Shown: positions 28,820 through 35,833 of the stretch, in pieces
Layout of the letters: each line of letters starts with the position of its first letter
Position numbering within the stretch: position 1 is the stretch's first letter
Origin: an uncultured Kiloniellaceae bacterium
GTDB taxonomy: Bacteria; Pseudomonadota; Alphaproteobacteria; Kiloniellales; Kiloniellaceae
Assembly (NCBI GenBank): GCA_947493695.1
Contig: CANLSF010000002.1
Span: 496,001 to 560,000 of the forward strand
Length of the DNA stretch: 64,000 bases
Reading direction: 5' to 3'
The notes under the pieces: generated by a model
What the model saw: only the letters and a program-made list of their open reading frames with translations
What the model was told of the DNA's origin: nothing
Databases searched by the model: none
Made by a program: the position numbers and the translations under genes

Positions 28820-30172
28820 CTACCAACCGGCGGCCTTTTGCCGTGCCGTCAGATGCGTGGCTTCCTGACCAAAAGCCTGAGCCTCCGCCAGGCTTTTGAT
28901 TCCCCGTTCGGCCAGACGCGGCAGCATCCGGCAATAGATCTCAGCCGTCACCAGACTATCGCCCAAGGCCGTGTGACGACCATGTACATCCACGCCGTAT
29001 TCACTCGCCAGAGACTCTAACTCGAGAGACCTGGACTCTGGATCGAGCATCGCTGCCAGCAGGAAAGTGTCCAGGTACGCCGGCGCCTGCCACGGCAAAC
29101 CGGCCAGCTCGAATTCTCGCCTCAGCATGGCCAGATCAAATGAGACATTGTGACCGATCACAACGCAGTTCTTTAGAAGCAGTTGCAAAGAACTGTAAAC
29201 CTCGGCAAAGCCCGGCAGATCACGGACCATGTCATCGCTGATGCCATGAATTTTGCGGGATACGGAGGGGATCGGCATGCCGGGATTGACCAGACTGTCG
29301 AAGGAGAGGCTCGGATAGAGCTTTGAGCCATGGAGACGCACCGCACCGATTGAAACAATCCGGTCCTGCTGAACATCCAGCCCGGTTGTCTCGCAATCCA
29401 GCACCAAAGCCGGTAACTCGGCCAGAGGCGTCTGATGCTCAGGCTTGGATGATACAGGAGGCTGATCGTGCAGCGTCAAATCATGCTCCAGCGTGGCACC
29501 GTCTGCACTGCCTGTCCCGGCAAAGGATAGCACGCCGCCCTCCCCCTGCCCCAAACTGGCAACCAGTGCCGGCAGAAGCACCGCGTCAACGGAACGCAAC
29601 TCAGTTTCGATCGGCCGCTCGGCCCGGTGCGCATTTGTGAGCGCACTCAAGAGGCTTTTCCGCTCGAGCGCCGCGAAAACAGAGGTCCCCACCCTTACAC
29701 GTTCAGCGCCCAGCAATTTCATGGCAGCGGGGTTTACCAGACTGACTTGTCCCTGTTCTGTAACGACAACAACAGAATCGCTGCGCGCCGCGAGAATACG
29801 TTCCATTCGGTCGCTGTAGGCAATCTGAGCATCGAGACTGCGCCGGGACAAGACGGATATAGCCTCTGCGAGCCGCCCTAACTCAGGTTCACCCGTTAAA
29901 AGTCCTTCCGGCAGTTCAGCTGTCGCGGCTCCGCCGAGGGTCACGACAGCTCCGTGCAAACGATCAAGATTTCGAAAGTGCGTCCGAAGCCGGTCAAGGA
30001 CGTACCAGAGAAGTAAGAGCGCGCCCCCCTGAGATGCGGCCAGCAGCATCAGAAGCCATCCGTGGCTTCCAAGCCCCAGCCTTGGCAGCAAGAGGTTGGC
30101 AAGCAGGTAAAGGGAACAGGTGGTCAGGACAAAAATCAGAATGACAATCGATTTCCTGCCGGCCCCGGTCAT
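28820..30172 (-). CDS. Membrane-anchored PAS domain plus DEDDh 3'-5' exonuclease
   Basis: A 450-residue protein. Two N-terminal transmembrane helices (about residues 9-29 and 38-58) are followed by a HAMP-like helical linker. A PAS domain covers about residues 119-185 (ILAARSDSVVVVTEQGQVSLVNPAAMKLLG). A DnaQ-type exonuclease domain follows, with Asp and Glu in LVLDCETTGLD, Asp in GHNVSFDLAMLRREF, and His and Asp in RHTALGDSLVTAEIYCRML. All DEDDh catalytic residues are present. The exonuclease subunit of DNA polymerase III is not membrane-bound, so this is probably a signalling or nucleotide/RNA-processing enzyme. It follows the CBS/DUF294 gene after 18 bases and is surely co-transcribed with it. 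Confidence 0.88.
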   Translation of the reverse strand: MTGAGRKSIVILIFVLTTCSLYLLANLLLPRLGLGSHGWLLMLLAASQGGALLLLWYVLDRLRTHFRNLDRLHGAVVTLGGAATAELPEGLLTGEPELGRLAEAISVLSRRSLDAQIAYSDRMERILAARSDSVVVVTEQGQVSLVNPAAMKLLGAERVRVGTSVFAALERKSLLSALTNAHRAERPIETELRSVDAVLLPALVASLGQGEGGVLSFAGTGSADGATLEHDLTLHDQPPVSSKPEHQTPLAELPALVLDCETTGLDVQQDRIVSIGAVRLHGSKLYPSLSFDSLVNPGMPIPSVSRKIHGISDDMVRDLPGFAEVYSSLQLLLKNCVVIGHNVSFDLAMLRREFELAGLPWQAPAYLDTFLLAAMLDPESRSLELESLASEYGVDVHGRHTALGDSLVTAEIYCRMLPRLAERGIKSLAEAQAFGQEATHLTARQKAAGW

Positions 30173-30190
30173 GCAGCCCTCCTCACCTCA

Positions 30191-31684
30191 CTAAAAAATG
30201 TCGCCGGTAAAAGCGCTCCGCACACGATCTTTAAGGCTTGAGATCACCTTGAAGGAATCGACCAGAATGTCACGCTCGCGCTTACTCATGGCCTCCGGAT
30301 GCACATAGTTGCTGACGGCGCGTCCAGCCGAAAAGTCTTCTATCTGTTGCCGCAACAGCAGACCGGTTATGTGCATGAAAGCGCCCTGCAGATAGTCCGC
30401 TTCGTTGGCGGTCAGCACCTCTTCATCCTGCAGCCGCGAGATCCGGCGCGCGGTTGAGGTCTCACCGATGCCCGCCTGCAGGCACAGCAGTCGAACCGCC
30501 GAGACCAAAGGTAGGGTTCCCATATGTTTAAGGTTGATCTTGCCCTTAAAAGCGGCCTTTTCCTTTTCGGTCACCAGCCGACCGAACCAACCCAGCGCAA
30601 CATTCATGCGCTCCATTTCCCGATTAAGCTCGGTCAGAAGGACAGGGCTCGAGCGCGCCATCTGCGTGACGCGGACCCGCAACTCCTCAGCCATCGTCTC
30701 GTCGCCATAAACCGGGCAAAAGTCGAAAAAAATGTCCGCTAATTGGATCGCTATGGTGCTGCGCTTGCGGCCCCAACCTGAAATCTGGTCGCGCCATTGG
30801 GTTCTGGTTTTTCGCCATAGCGGATTTGTCGCCATGACGTAACCGTCACAATAGGGAAACCCGGCGTCGTCGAGATCCCGTGTCATCCTGCTCGCAAGTT
30901 CGATAAAAAAGGCATCGATCTCACCGTGTCTGGCGTCCGGATAGTTGTCCAATATGAAACCGTTGTCCTGGTCCGGATAGAGGAAGTTCTCGCCCCGACC
31001 ACCGGAGCCCATGAGGATGGCACAGAAAGAAACTGGCGCATTCCCCCACCCTTCGGCCTTCATCTCCGCCAACTCCAATTGAAGAATACGTCGATGGATG
31101 TCGCCGTTGATCCCACTCAGCAAACCCTGGATCTCCGGCGCGGGCACATTGTCCTCAAAGAGATCCGCAGCCAACGCCACCTGGGCCGCTTTGATCTCTC
31201 GAAGTCCGTCCCGGCTGCGTTCGTGGGCGATAATGTCGACGCGACGCAGCATCGTCTCCCCCGCATCACTAAGCGCATCGCAGAGATCGAGAATTCCAAC
31301 CGCTCTGCCCTCCCCGTCGACAACCGGCATGTGTCGCCAGCCGAAGCGGCGCATCCTGGCGATAGCGACATAGAGATAGTCGCTCTCGTTGATAGTCTGC
31401 AGATCGCGGGTCATGACCGAACTCACCGGTTCGCTTCCATCACAACGCAGGGCGATCCGTCGGATGACGTCCTGTTCGGTGATCAACCCAATCAACCTGT
31501 CGTCGGGACCGGCCACCATCGCGCTCGTAGTCTTGGACTCCGTCATTTTACCAAGCAGCGCGCTCACACTCGTCTGGCTGCTTACGCGGAGGCAGTCATC
31601 ACGAAGATGATCACGCACAATCGCAAAAAAGATCCTGGTCTGAGATCGCATGAGATAAAACGACTCCTCAGCCTGTGAAGCCAT
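30191..31684 (-). CDS. CBS-pair and DUF294 nucleotidyltransferase-like protein
   Basis: A 497-residue cytosolic protein. Two CBS domains (about residues 35-155) come first. Then a DUF294 nucleotidyltransferase-like domain has the motif GSGGRGENFLYPDQDNGF, followed by the DUF294 C-terminal helical domain. The GSxGR...DQDN motif is the nucleotidyltransferase core seen in GlnD-like enzymes, so it may transfer a nucleotide to a protein or small molecule. Adjacent DUF294/DnaQ-like genes occur in many proteobacteria, often beside an acetate-type symporter, which is absent here. The ATG at 31684 is chosen; a TTG at 31714 is possible. Confidence 0.9.
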   Translation of the reverse strand: MASQAEESFYLMRSQTRIFFAIVRDHLRDDCLRVSSQTSVSALLGKMTESKTTSAMVAGPDDRLIGLITEQDVIRRIALRCDGSEPVSSVMTRDLQTINESDYLYVAIARMRRFGWRHMPVVDGEGRAVGILDLCDALSDAGETMLRRVDIIAHERSRDGLREIKAAQVALAADLFEDNVPAPEIQGLLSGINGDIHRRILQLELAEMKAEGWGNAPVSFCAILMGSGGRGENFLYPDQDNGFILDNYPDARHGEIDAFFIELASRMTRDLDDAGFPYCDGYVMATNPLWRKTRTQWRDQISGWGRKRSTIAIQLADIFFDFCPVYGDETMAEELRVRVTQMARSSPVLLTELNREMERMNVALGWFGRLVTEKEKAAFKGKINLKHMGTLPLVSAVRLLCLQAGIGETSTARRISRLQDEEVLTANEADYLQGAFMHITGLLLRQQIEDFSAGRAVSNYVHPEAMSKRERDILVDSFKVISSLKDRVRSAFTGDIF

Positions 31685-31827
31685 GTTCAGCTTAACACTC
31701 TTTTTCCCCAACAACCGCAGGTCTGATCGCCGAGTATATGTTTAATTGAAGAGTTGCGTCACAGCACTTTGCCGTGCCAGCTGGTTTCGCTACAATTGCC
31801 GTGTCATCCAGAATTTGCGGATCGACC

Positions 31828-32067
31828 ATGGAAGCTCTTTTTACCAGAGACTACATGTACCTATGGGCCTTCGTCCTGATGGTGATGCTGTTCCTGCCCG
31901 TCCGGCAATTGATCCACGTTCTTTACATCAGACGCGCCCAGAGAACGAGCGACCTGGATGATGAGGAAACCCGACGTCTACGAAAGCGCGCGACGGTTAC
32001 CGCCGCACTGCTCTGTTTCGTATTTTCCCTGCTCTACAGCCATCATCTTTTTCAGGCGGAACCATGA
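31828..32067 (+). CDS. Small membrane protein with two helices
   Basis: A 79-residue hypothetical protein. Two hydrophobic segments (YLWAFVLMVMLFLPVRQLIHVLY and TVTAALLCFVFSLLY) flank a charged cytoplasmic-type loop (RRAQRTSDLDDEETRRLRKR). The ATG at 31828 is preceded by GCGGA. No family is recognised. A TPR-type membrane protein starts 13 bases downstream, suggesting a two-gene transcript divergent from the DUF294 operon. Confidence 0.6.
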   Translation: MEALFTRDYMYLWAFVLMVMLFLPVRQLIHVLYIRRAQRTSDLDDEETRRLRKRATVTAALLCFVFSLLYSHHLFQAEP

Positions 32068-32080
32068 AACGGACAAAATC

Positions 32081-32692
32081 ATGAACGCGCGGGTCCTGCG
32101 TCGCTTCATCTTTTTGATGGCCCTGCTGACGCTTGGCGGTTTCCTCTTCTGGACCATAGCGCCCGGATACTTCGACCGACCGCCGGGAAACTACGAAACT
32201 GAAACGGGCACACTACGGCTTGAAGATGGCCTGTACGATCAAGCAATGGCGCACTTCGACAAGGCCCTGTTGGAGCAAGAAAACCACCGGGGCGCACTGA
32301 TGGGACGCGCTCTAGTCTACATGCAGACCGACCGCAATGATGAAGCGCTGGCGGCACTGGATCACCTCATTGCGTTTTTAAGCGGGTCCCTGACCGACGA
32401 CGACAAAACCGGACGTGGCGTTCTCGCAGCCGCCCATGCAAATCGCGGCATCCTGCTTGATCGGGTCGCGCGTTATGAGGAAGCGCTTGAGAGCTATATT
32501 CAGGCCTTAAATACGGACGCGGGCGCTGTCGAAGGCCCCGGTGTCATCGACAAGATACTGCATGATTCGGACCGTATCTCGACAGTCCGCAAGCGCGCCC
32601 TCTATCTTCAGGAACAGCTCAAGCTGCCGGCCGCAGAACGCGTCCTGCGGATACCGGAACTGGACGAGCGTCAACGCATGCACAAACCCTAG
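32081..32692 (+). CDS. TPR-like protein with N-terminal membrane anchor
   Basis: A 203-residue protein with one N-terminal transmembrane helix (RRFIFLMALLTLGGFLFWTIA). Two to three TPR-like repeats follow (LYDQAMAHFDKALLEQENHRGALMGRALVYMQTDRNDEALAALDHL and ANRGILLDRVARYEEALESYIQAL). The bulk should face the periplasm. TPRs usually hold partner proteins; the partner is unknown, with the small membrane protein just upstream the first candidate. Confidence 0.75.
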   Translation: MNARVLRRFIFLMALLTLGGFLFWTIAPGYFDRPPGNYETETGTLRLEDGLYDQAMAHFDKALLEQENHRGALMGRALVYMQTDRNDEALAALDHLIAFLSGSLTDDDKTGRGVLAAAHANRGILLDRVARYEEALESYIQALNTDAGAVEGPGVIDKILHDSDRISTVRKRALYLQEQLKLPAAERVLRIPELDERQRMHKP

Positions 32693-32720
32693 GCCGACCG
32701 GACAGGTTCGGACCCGGGAC

Positions 32721-32924
32721 CTAACCGAAACTGACAACTCCCAGCACATCCTGAAACAGCACCAGCATGAAGAATGTCGCCGCGATACAGCCGAAAAGCA
32801 GACGGACAACATCTGTCTTGCCGTCTTCGGTCCGGTATCGAATACCATGAACAGCGATAAAGGCGGTAACGATCAGAAACAGATAGTTGACCGGTTTCTC
32901 CCAGTCGCCTGCAAACTCAAACAT
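32721..32924 (-). CDS. Small two-helix membrane protein
   Basis: A 67-residue hypothetical protein with two hydrophobic segments (VNYLFLIVTAFIAVHGI and LLFGCIAATFFMLVLFQDVLGV) around a charged loop. The ATG at 32924 has AGGG eight bases upstream; an in-frame GTG lies three codons earlier. No family is recognised. It is convergent with the TPR gene and may follow the next minus-strand gene in one transcript. Confidence 0.55.
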   Translation of the reverse strand: MFEFAGDWEKPVNYLFLIVTAFIAVHGIRYRTEDGKTDVVRLLFGCIAATFFMLVLFQDVLGVVSFG

Positions 32925-32992
32925 TCGCGGCACCCTGTCAGTGAAGTCCTTCTCGCCGGTATCATGACACCAAGATGTCTAACGCCGGAAGA

Positions 32993-33499
32993 CTATTCCC
33001 TCCCCGGCTCTCCATTTCTTGCAGGCTGCGAAAGCTCAGGTGCCGCCCGCAACTCCTCCTCGCTGAAATAGGGTGGCAATAGCGACGTCGGACTGCTCCC
33101 CGCAAGATGGCCTATGAGCAAGCCACCGACCAACACCCCTGCCAGCACCATGGAGACGAGGCAGAAATGCCGCATGCCGTTGGGGACCTGCGTCACGTAA
33201 TCATGGTCGTAGCGATGGTAAGCGGAACTGTTTTCGTCCAGTTGGCCTTTTTCCGAGCTCGCGATGACACTTCGGGCGTAGTGTCGTGCCCAGCTCGGCA
33301 CCTCGCCGCGCAGCATGTACGCCTGGAACATCACATCACTTTGTGAAGGCGTCATGTCTTCGCCATACCAGTGATGATATGCCAGCTGAAGCAACTGGAA
33401 TTCTCCGACCTGGATGATATTCGCAGCCGCCGCGACGATTGTGCGCTCGGGATCTTCTTCCAGATCCGGGCGCCAGAGTGCTCTAAGCAACCCAAACAT
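32993..33499 (-). CDS. Hypothetical protein with C-terminal membrane helix
   Basis: A 168-residue protein. Its N-terminal about 100 residues are helical by appearance (ERTIVAAAANIIQVGEFQLLQLAYHHWYG, MTPSQSDVMFQAYMLRGEVPSWARHYARSV). A single hydrophobic helix follows (FCLVSMVLAGVLVGGLLIGHLAG) and then a short Pro/Glu-rich tail. This is a tail-anchored-like layout. No family is recognised. The ATG at 33499 has AGAGG nine bases upstream; the frame continues upstream to 33595 without a good site. Confidence 0.65.
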   Translation of the reverse strand: MFGLLRALWRPDLEEDPERTIVAAAANIIQVGEFQLLQLAYHHWYGEDMTPSQSDVMFQAYMLRGEVPSWARHYARSVIASSEKGQLDENSSAYHRYDHDYVTQVPNGMRHFCLVSMVLAGVLVGGLLIGHLAGSSPTSLLPPYFSEEELRAAPELSQPARNGEPGRE

Positions 33500-33858
33500 G
33501 ACCGGAACCTCTGAGCGTAAGTCTAGTGCCGCAACGCCCAAAAACAAGCGCTTCCCGGATCTAACCCGAAACAGGACATCGGCCATTGGATTCATGTCTT
33601 TTACACAAATATTCTCATCGATTTTTAGTTAACATCTATGCGTTACACTTGAGGCCCAGGAGAGAAGGCGCCAAACAATTGATCGTGACCGTTCTTGTGC
33701 GTGGCTCAATCCGTCATTAGGTCCATTGAAGCCTGATTAGTTCTTTTACTGTTTGAGAAGAAAACCAAATCAGCCTCTTGGATGCGCAGTCAGAGGGCAT
33801 TTCACATTCTTGAGGCTCTCGCTCAAGAATGATCGCGGTCATAGAGAGAGGATAGGTC
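33500..33858. other. Divergent intergenic region with a perfect inverted repeat
   Basis: These 359 bases separate the minus-strand hypothetical gene from the patatin gene and hold both promoters. No open frame looks real. The notable element is the 10-bp inverted repeat at 33805-33831, listed separately. Confidence 0.6.
33805..33831 (+). promoter_or_regulatory. Perfect 10-bp inverted repeat before the patatin gene
   Basis: CATTCTTGAG at 33805-33814 and CTCAAGAATG at 33822-33831 are exact reverse complements with a 7-base spacer. The repeat ends 27 bases before the GTG start, just ahead of the GAGAGAGGATAG ribosome-binding region. It could be a protein operator or a 5'-UTR hairpin affecting translation or mRNA stability. 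There is no T-run, so it is not an intrinsic terminator. Confidence 0.6.
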
Positions 33859-34818
33859 GTGTTAAGTGATTCCGAACAAAATTGGCGGCCTCGCATAGGC
33901 CTTGCCCTGGGAAGCGGGGTGGCGCGTGGTTGGGCACATATCGGTGTTATCCGAGCCTTGGCACGCTGCGGAATCAAACCCGACATCATCTCCGGCACCT
34001 CGATCGGTGCGGTGGTCGGCGCCTCATATCTGACCGACGAACTCGACACCCTGGAAGACTGGGCCCGCTCCATCACCAAGCTGCGCATGCTGTCGTACAT
34101 GGATTTCAAGGTCAGCAGCGGCGGTTTGATCGGTGGGCGGCATCTTGTCGAAGTCATGCAGAAACATCTCGGAGATGCGGCCTTCGAGGATTACGAAATG
34201 CCCTTTGTGGCCGTCGCAACGGATCTGGTAACCGGCCATGAAGTCTGGTTGCGTGAAGGTCGTCTGGTCGACGCCGTCCGCGCATCCTTCTCCCTGCCCG
34301 GTGTATTTCAGCCCATGTTGGTGAATGACCGCTGGGTTGTCGATGGCGCGCTGGTGAACCCGGTCCCGGTTTCGGTCTGCCAGGCTATGGGCGCTCAAAT
34401 GATTATCGCCGTCAACCTGAATGCCGACATCATCGGCAAGTCACGCCGCCCAGGCGCCAAGATTCCCACCGTCGCCGGTTTCGACCTGCTCGACATGATG
34501 AGAGAGAATGCGCCCGCTTCGTCGGGCTCCATGCTCGACGCGCTGGCCAGACGCACTTTCAAGCGCGAGGCGAATCAGCCAAGTCTGTTCGGCGTCATGA
34601 TCTCGTCCCTGAACATCGTTCAGGACCGGATCGCACGTTCCCGGCTCGCGGGAGAACCGCCGGATGTGCACATCACACCACGACTGGGACAGATCGGTCT
34701 TTTCGAGTTTGATCGCGCCGAGGAGATTATCGCCGAAGGCGAGGCCGCGGTTGAGCGGGTCCTCCCAGAGCTGCGAGATGCGCTCTCTGTTTTTGCGCCA
34801 GGATCCGGCGGATTCTAA
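33859..34818 (+). CDS. Patatin-like phospholipase, RssA-type
   Basis: A 319-residue cytosolic patatin-fold hydrolase. The oxyanion glycine region GLALGSGVARGWAHIG (residues 14-29), the nucleophile elbow GTSIG with Ser48, and the catalytic Asp162 in VVDGALVNPVPV form the Ser-Asp dyad. The family hydrolyses acyl chains from phospholipids or related lipids. There is no signal peptide. The start is GTG with a GAGAGG site. An inverted repeat precedes it. Confidence 0.92.
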   Translation: MLSDSEQNWRPRIGLALGSGVARGWAHIGVIRALARCGIKPDIISGTSIGAVVGASYLTDELDTLEDWARSITKLRMLSYMDFKVSSGGLIGGRHLVEVMQKHLGDAAFEDYEMPFVAVATDLVTGHEVWLREGRLVDAVRASFSLPGVFQPMLVNDRWVVDGALVNPVPVSVCQAMGAQMIIAVNLNADIIGKSRRPGAKIPTVAGFDLLDMMRENAPASSGSMLDALARRTFKREANQPSLFGVMISSLNIVQDRIARSRLAGEPPDVHITPRLGQIGLFEFDRAEEIIAEGEAAVERVLPELRDALSVFAPGSGGF

Positions 34819-34999
34819 AATATTCTACAAAAACAAAGTAATATGTAAGCGAGTAACTCGCTTAGAATCGATCAGAGTCAGTAGTTTCTTACCTCAGTCA
34901 CCTAAATATCCCCGTTATGACAAAATAAAGATGCGTGCATTTTTTGCTCGCTTTTTTTCTTAGCTTTCATTAACCTATTGTTAACCATATGAGGTTATC

Positions 35000-35083
35000 T
35001 TTGCCTCACTCAGTTTTCCTGAGTCTCCCTGTACAACTTGCTTTCGGGCACCCCCTCAACACTGTTGTGGGGGTTCTTTTTTT
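35000..35083 (+). ncRNA. Candidate small RNA ending in an intrinsic terminator
   Basis: A small hairpin at 35008-35024 (ACTCAG, loop, CTGAGT) precedes a strong terminator. In the terminator ACCCCCTCAAC at 35050-35060 pairs with GTTGTGGGGGT at 35064-35074, with one mismatch, followed by TCTTTTTTT. The patatin stop is 230 bases upstream and AT-rich DNA lies between, so an independent short transcript is plausible. C-rich single-stranded stretches (TCTCCCT, GCACCCCC) resemble anti-Shine-Dalgarno sites of alphaproteobacterial regulatory RNAs. The 5' end is a guess. Confidence 0.35.
35050..35083 (+). terminator. Intrinsic terminator without an upstream gene
   Basis: An 11-bp stem (one mismatch) with a 3-base loop is followed directly by TCTTTTTTT. 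It could end the patatin transcript at a distance or an independent small RNA. Confidence 0.85.
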
Positions 35084-35134
35084 AGTTGTAATTCTCCGAA
35101 TCGACCTGTGTGGAAAAACCACAAATTTAGGTCA

Positions 35135-35323
35135 ATGAGCGATGTTCTCGACCCTTCTATGTTCAGGGATTGTTCCGGGCCGGCGGCTGCTTGGGACCAG
35201 GTGAATTTTGATCAACCCTGCGAAAACCGCAAACCAGTCCTCGCTCCGTTTAGTGAGTGGTGGATTCAGCTTCAAATCGAAAACAGTCAAAAACCTGAAT
35301 CGCCCCCAAGAGTTACCGCTTGA
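35135..35323 (+). CDS. Possible 62-residue protein
   Basis: An ATG with a minimal AGG site opens a 62-codon frame just before the tRNA. It starts MSDVLDPSMFRDCSG and ends PESPPRVTA. Codon use is not clearly like that of the neighbouring genes and no family is recognised. It would overlap the likely tRNA promoter, which argues against it. Confidence 0.25.
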   Translation: MSDVLDPSMFRDCSGPAAAWDQVNFDQPCENRKPVLAPFSEWWIQLQIENSQKPESPPRVTA

Positions 35324-35359
35324 ATGCCAGCTTATGAGCGTGTATCGATCTGATCATCT

Positions 35360-35433
35360 GGGGCCGTAGTTCAGTTGGTTAGAACTCACCGCTCATAACG
35401 GTGCTGTCGCAGGTTCGAGTCCTGCCGGCCCTA
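35360..35433 (+). tRNA. tRNA with CAT anticodon (tRNA-Ile2 or elongator tRNA-Met)
   Basis: All arms can be folded: acceptor GGGGCCG with CGGCCCT, D arm GTTC/GAAC with a GG loop, anticodon stem CACCG/CGGTG with loop CTCATAA, five-base variable loop, T arm GCAGG/CCTGC with TTCGAGT. The discriminator is A and CCA is not encoded. CAT can be elongator methionine or lysidine-modified isoleucine; these cannot be separated by eye. It is not an initiator, because the D and anticodon arms lack the three G-C pairs. The first acceptor pair is G-T, which is unusual. Confidence 0.92.
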
Positions 35434-35682
35434 GATTATCCTCCCCTTCTCCCAGAGCAGACGATGCGACCTGCGCGATTCCTCACCGAACGCGATCAGT
35501 GCCGGGCGAACTGCGTTTAACGCCAAAAAAAAGCCAAGCGAGGCGGAGTTTGTGAATTGAACGGCGGTGTGTCGCATGTCGCCTCAATCCTGATTTTTAT
35601 CGGTAATCACATCGAACTGAAACAAAAGCCCAACACCTCTGCTCTAAACAGGCAGTCATCGAGATTTGGCGTTGAGGCAAAA

Positions 35683-35727
35683 GCCTGATCGCTATCAGGC
35701 CGCACAAAAGTGCGGCCTTTCTCGTTC
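35683..35727 (+). terminator. Plus-strand terminator downstream of the tRNA
   Basis: GCCTGAT at 35683-35689 pairs with ATCAGGC at 35694-35700. The overlapping, stronger stem AGGCCGCAC at 35697-35705 pairs with GTGCGGCCT at 35710-35718 around an AAAA loop and is followed by TTCTCGTTCTT. The two stems are mutually exclusive at their shared bases, the layout of an antiterminator/terminator pair, although no leader gene follows. Confidence 0.7.
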
Positions 35728-35745
35728 TTACCTCCAAGTCCTTCG

Positions 35746-35784
35746 CAAAAAAACACCCCCGCGCCTCAAAGGCCGCGAGGGTGT
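35746..35784 (-). terminator. Terminator of the purine transport operon
   Basis: Read on the minus strand, a GC-rich stem (35753-35765 with 35771-35784, minor bulge) is followed by seven T. It lies 50 bases past the stop of the BMP-protein gene. Confidence 0.85.
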
Positions 35785-35833
35785 CTCCAATAGCGTCACG
35801 GCCCCGTCAGGCGCCGCGGTAACAGCCGCTAAA

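Larger units (their letters stand above)
34819..35359. other. Intergenic region with an orphan terminator upstream of the tRNA
   Basis: Between the patatin gene and the tRNA. The first 200 bases are AT-rich with homopolymer runs. A strong hairpin-plus-T terminator at 35050-35083 has no gene immediately upstream. One small open frame (35135-35323) is listed with low confidence. Confidence 0.6.
35434..35833. other. Gene-free interval holding two terminators
   Basis: No convincing gene between the tRNA and the end of the BMP-protein gene. It holds a plus-strand hairpin pair at 35683-35727 and a minus-strand terminator at 35746-35784. The plus-strand terminator could end the tRNA transcript or a second small RNA. 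Confidence 0.6.

Noticed and set aside
35360-35833. tRNA as an integration site for a mobile element
   Set aside because: No integrase gene and no repeat of the tRNA 3' end were found; the downstream DNA leads directly into the purine operon.
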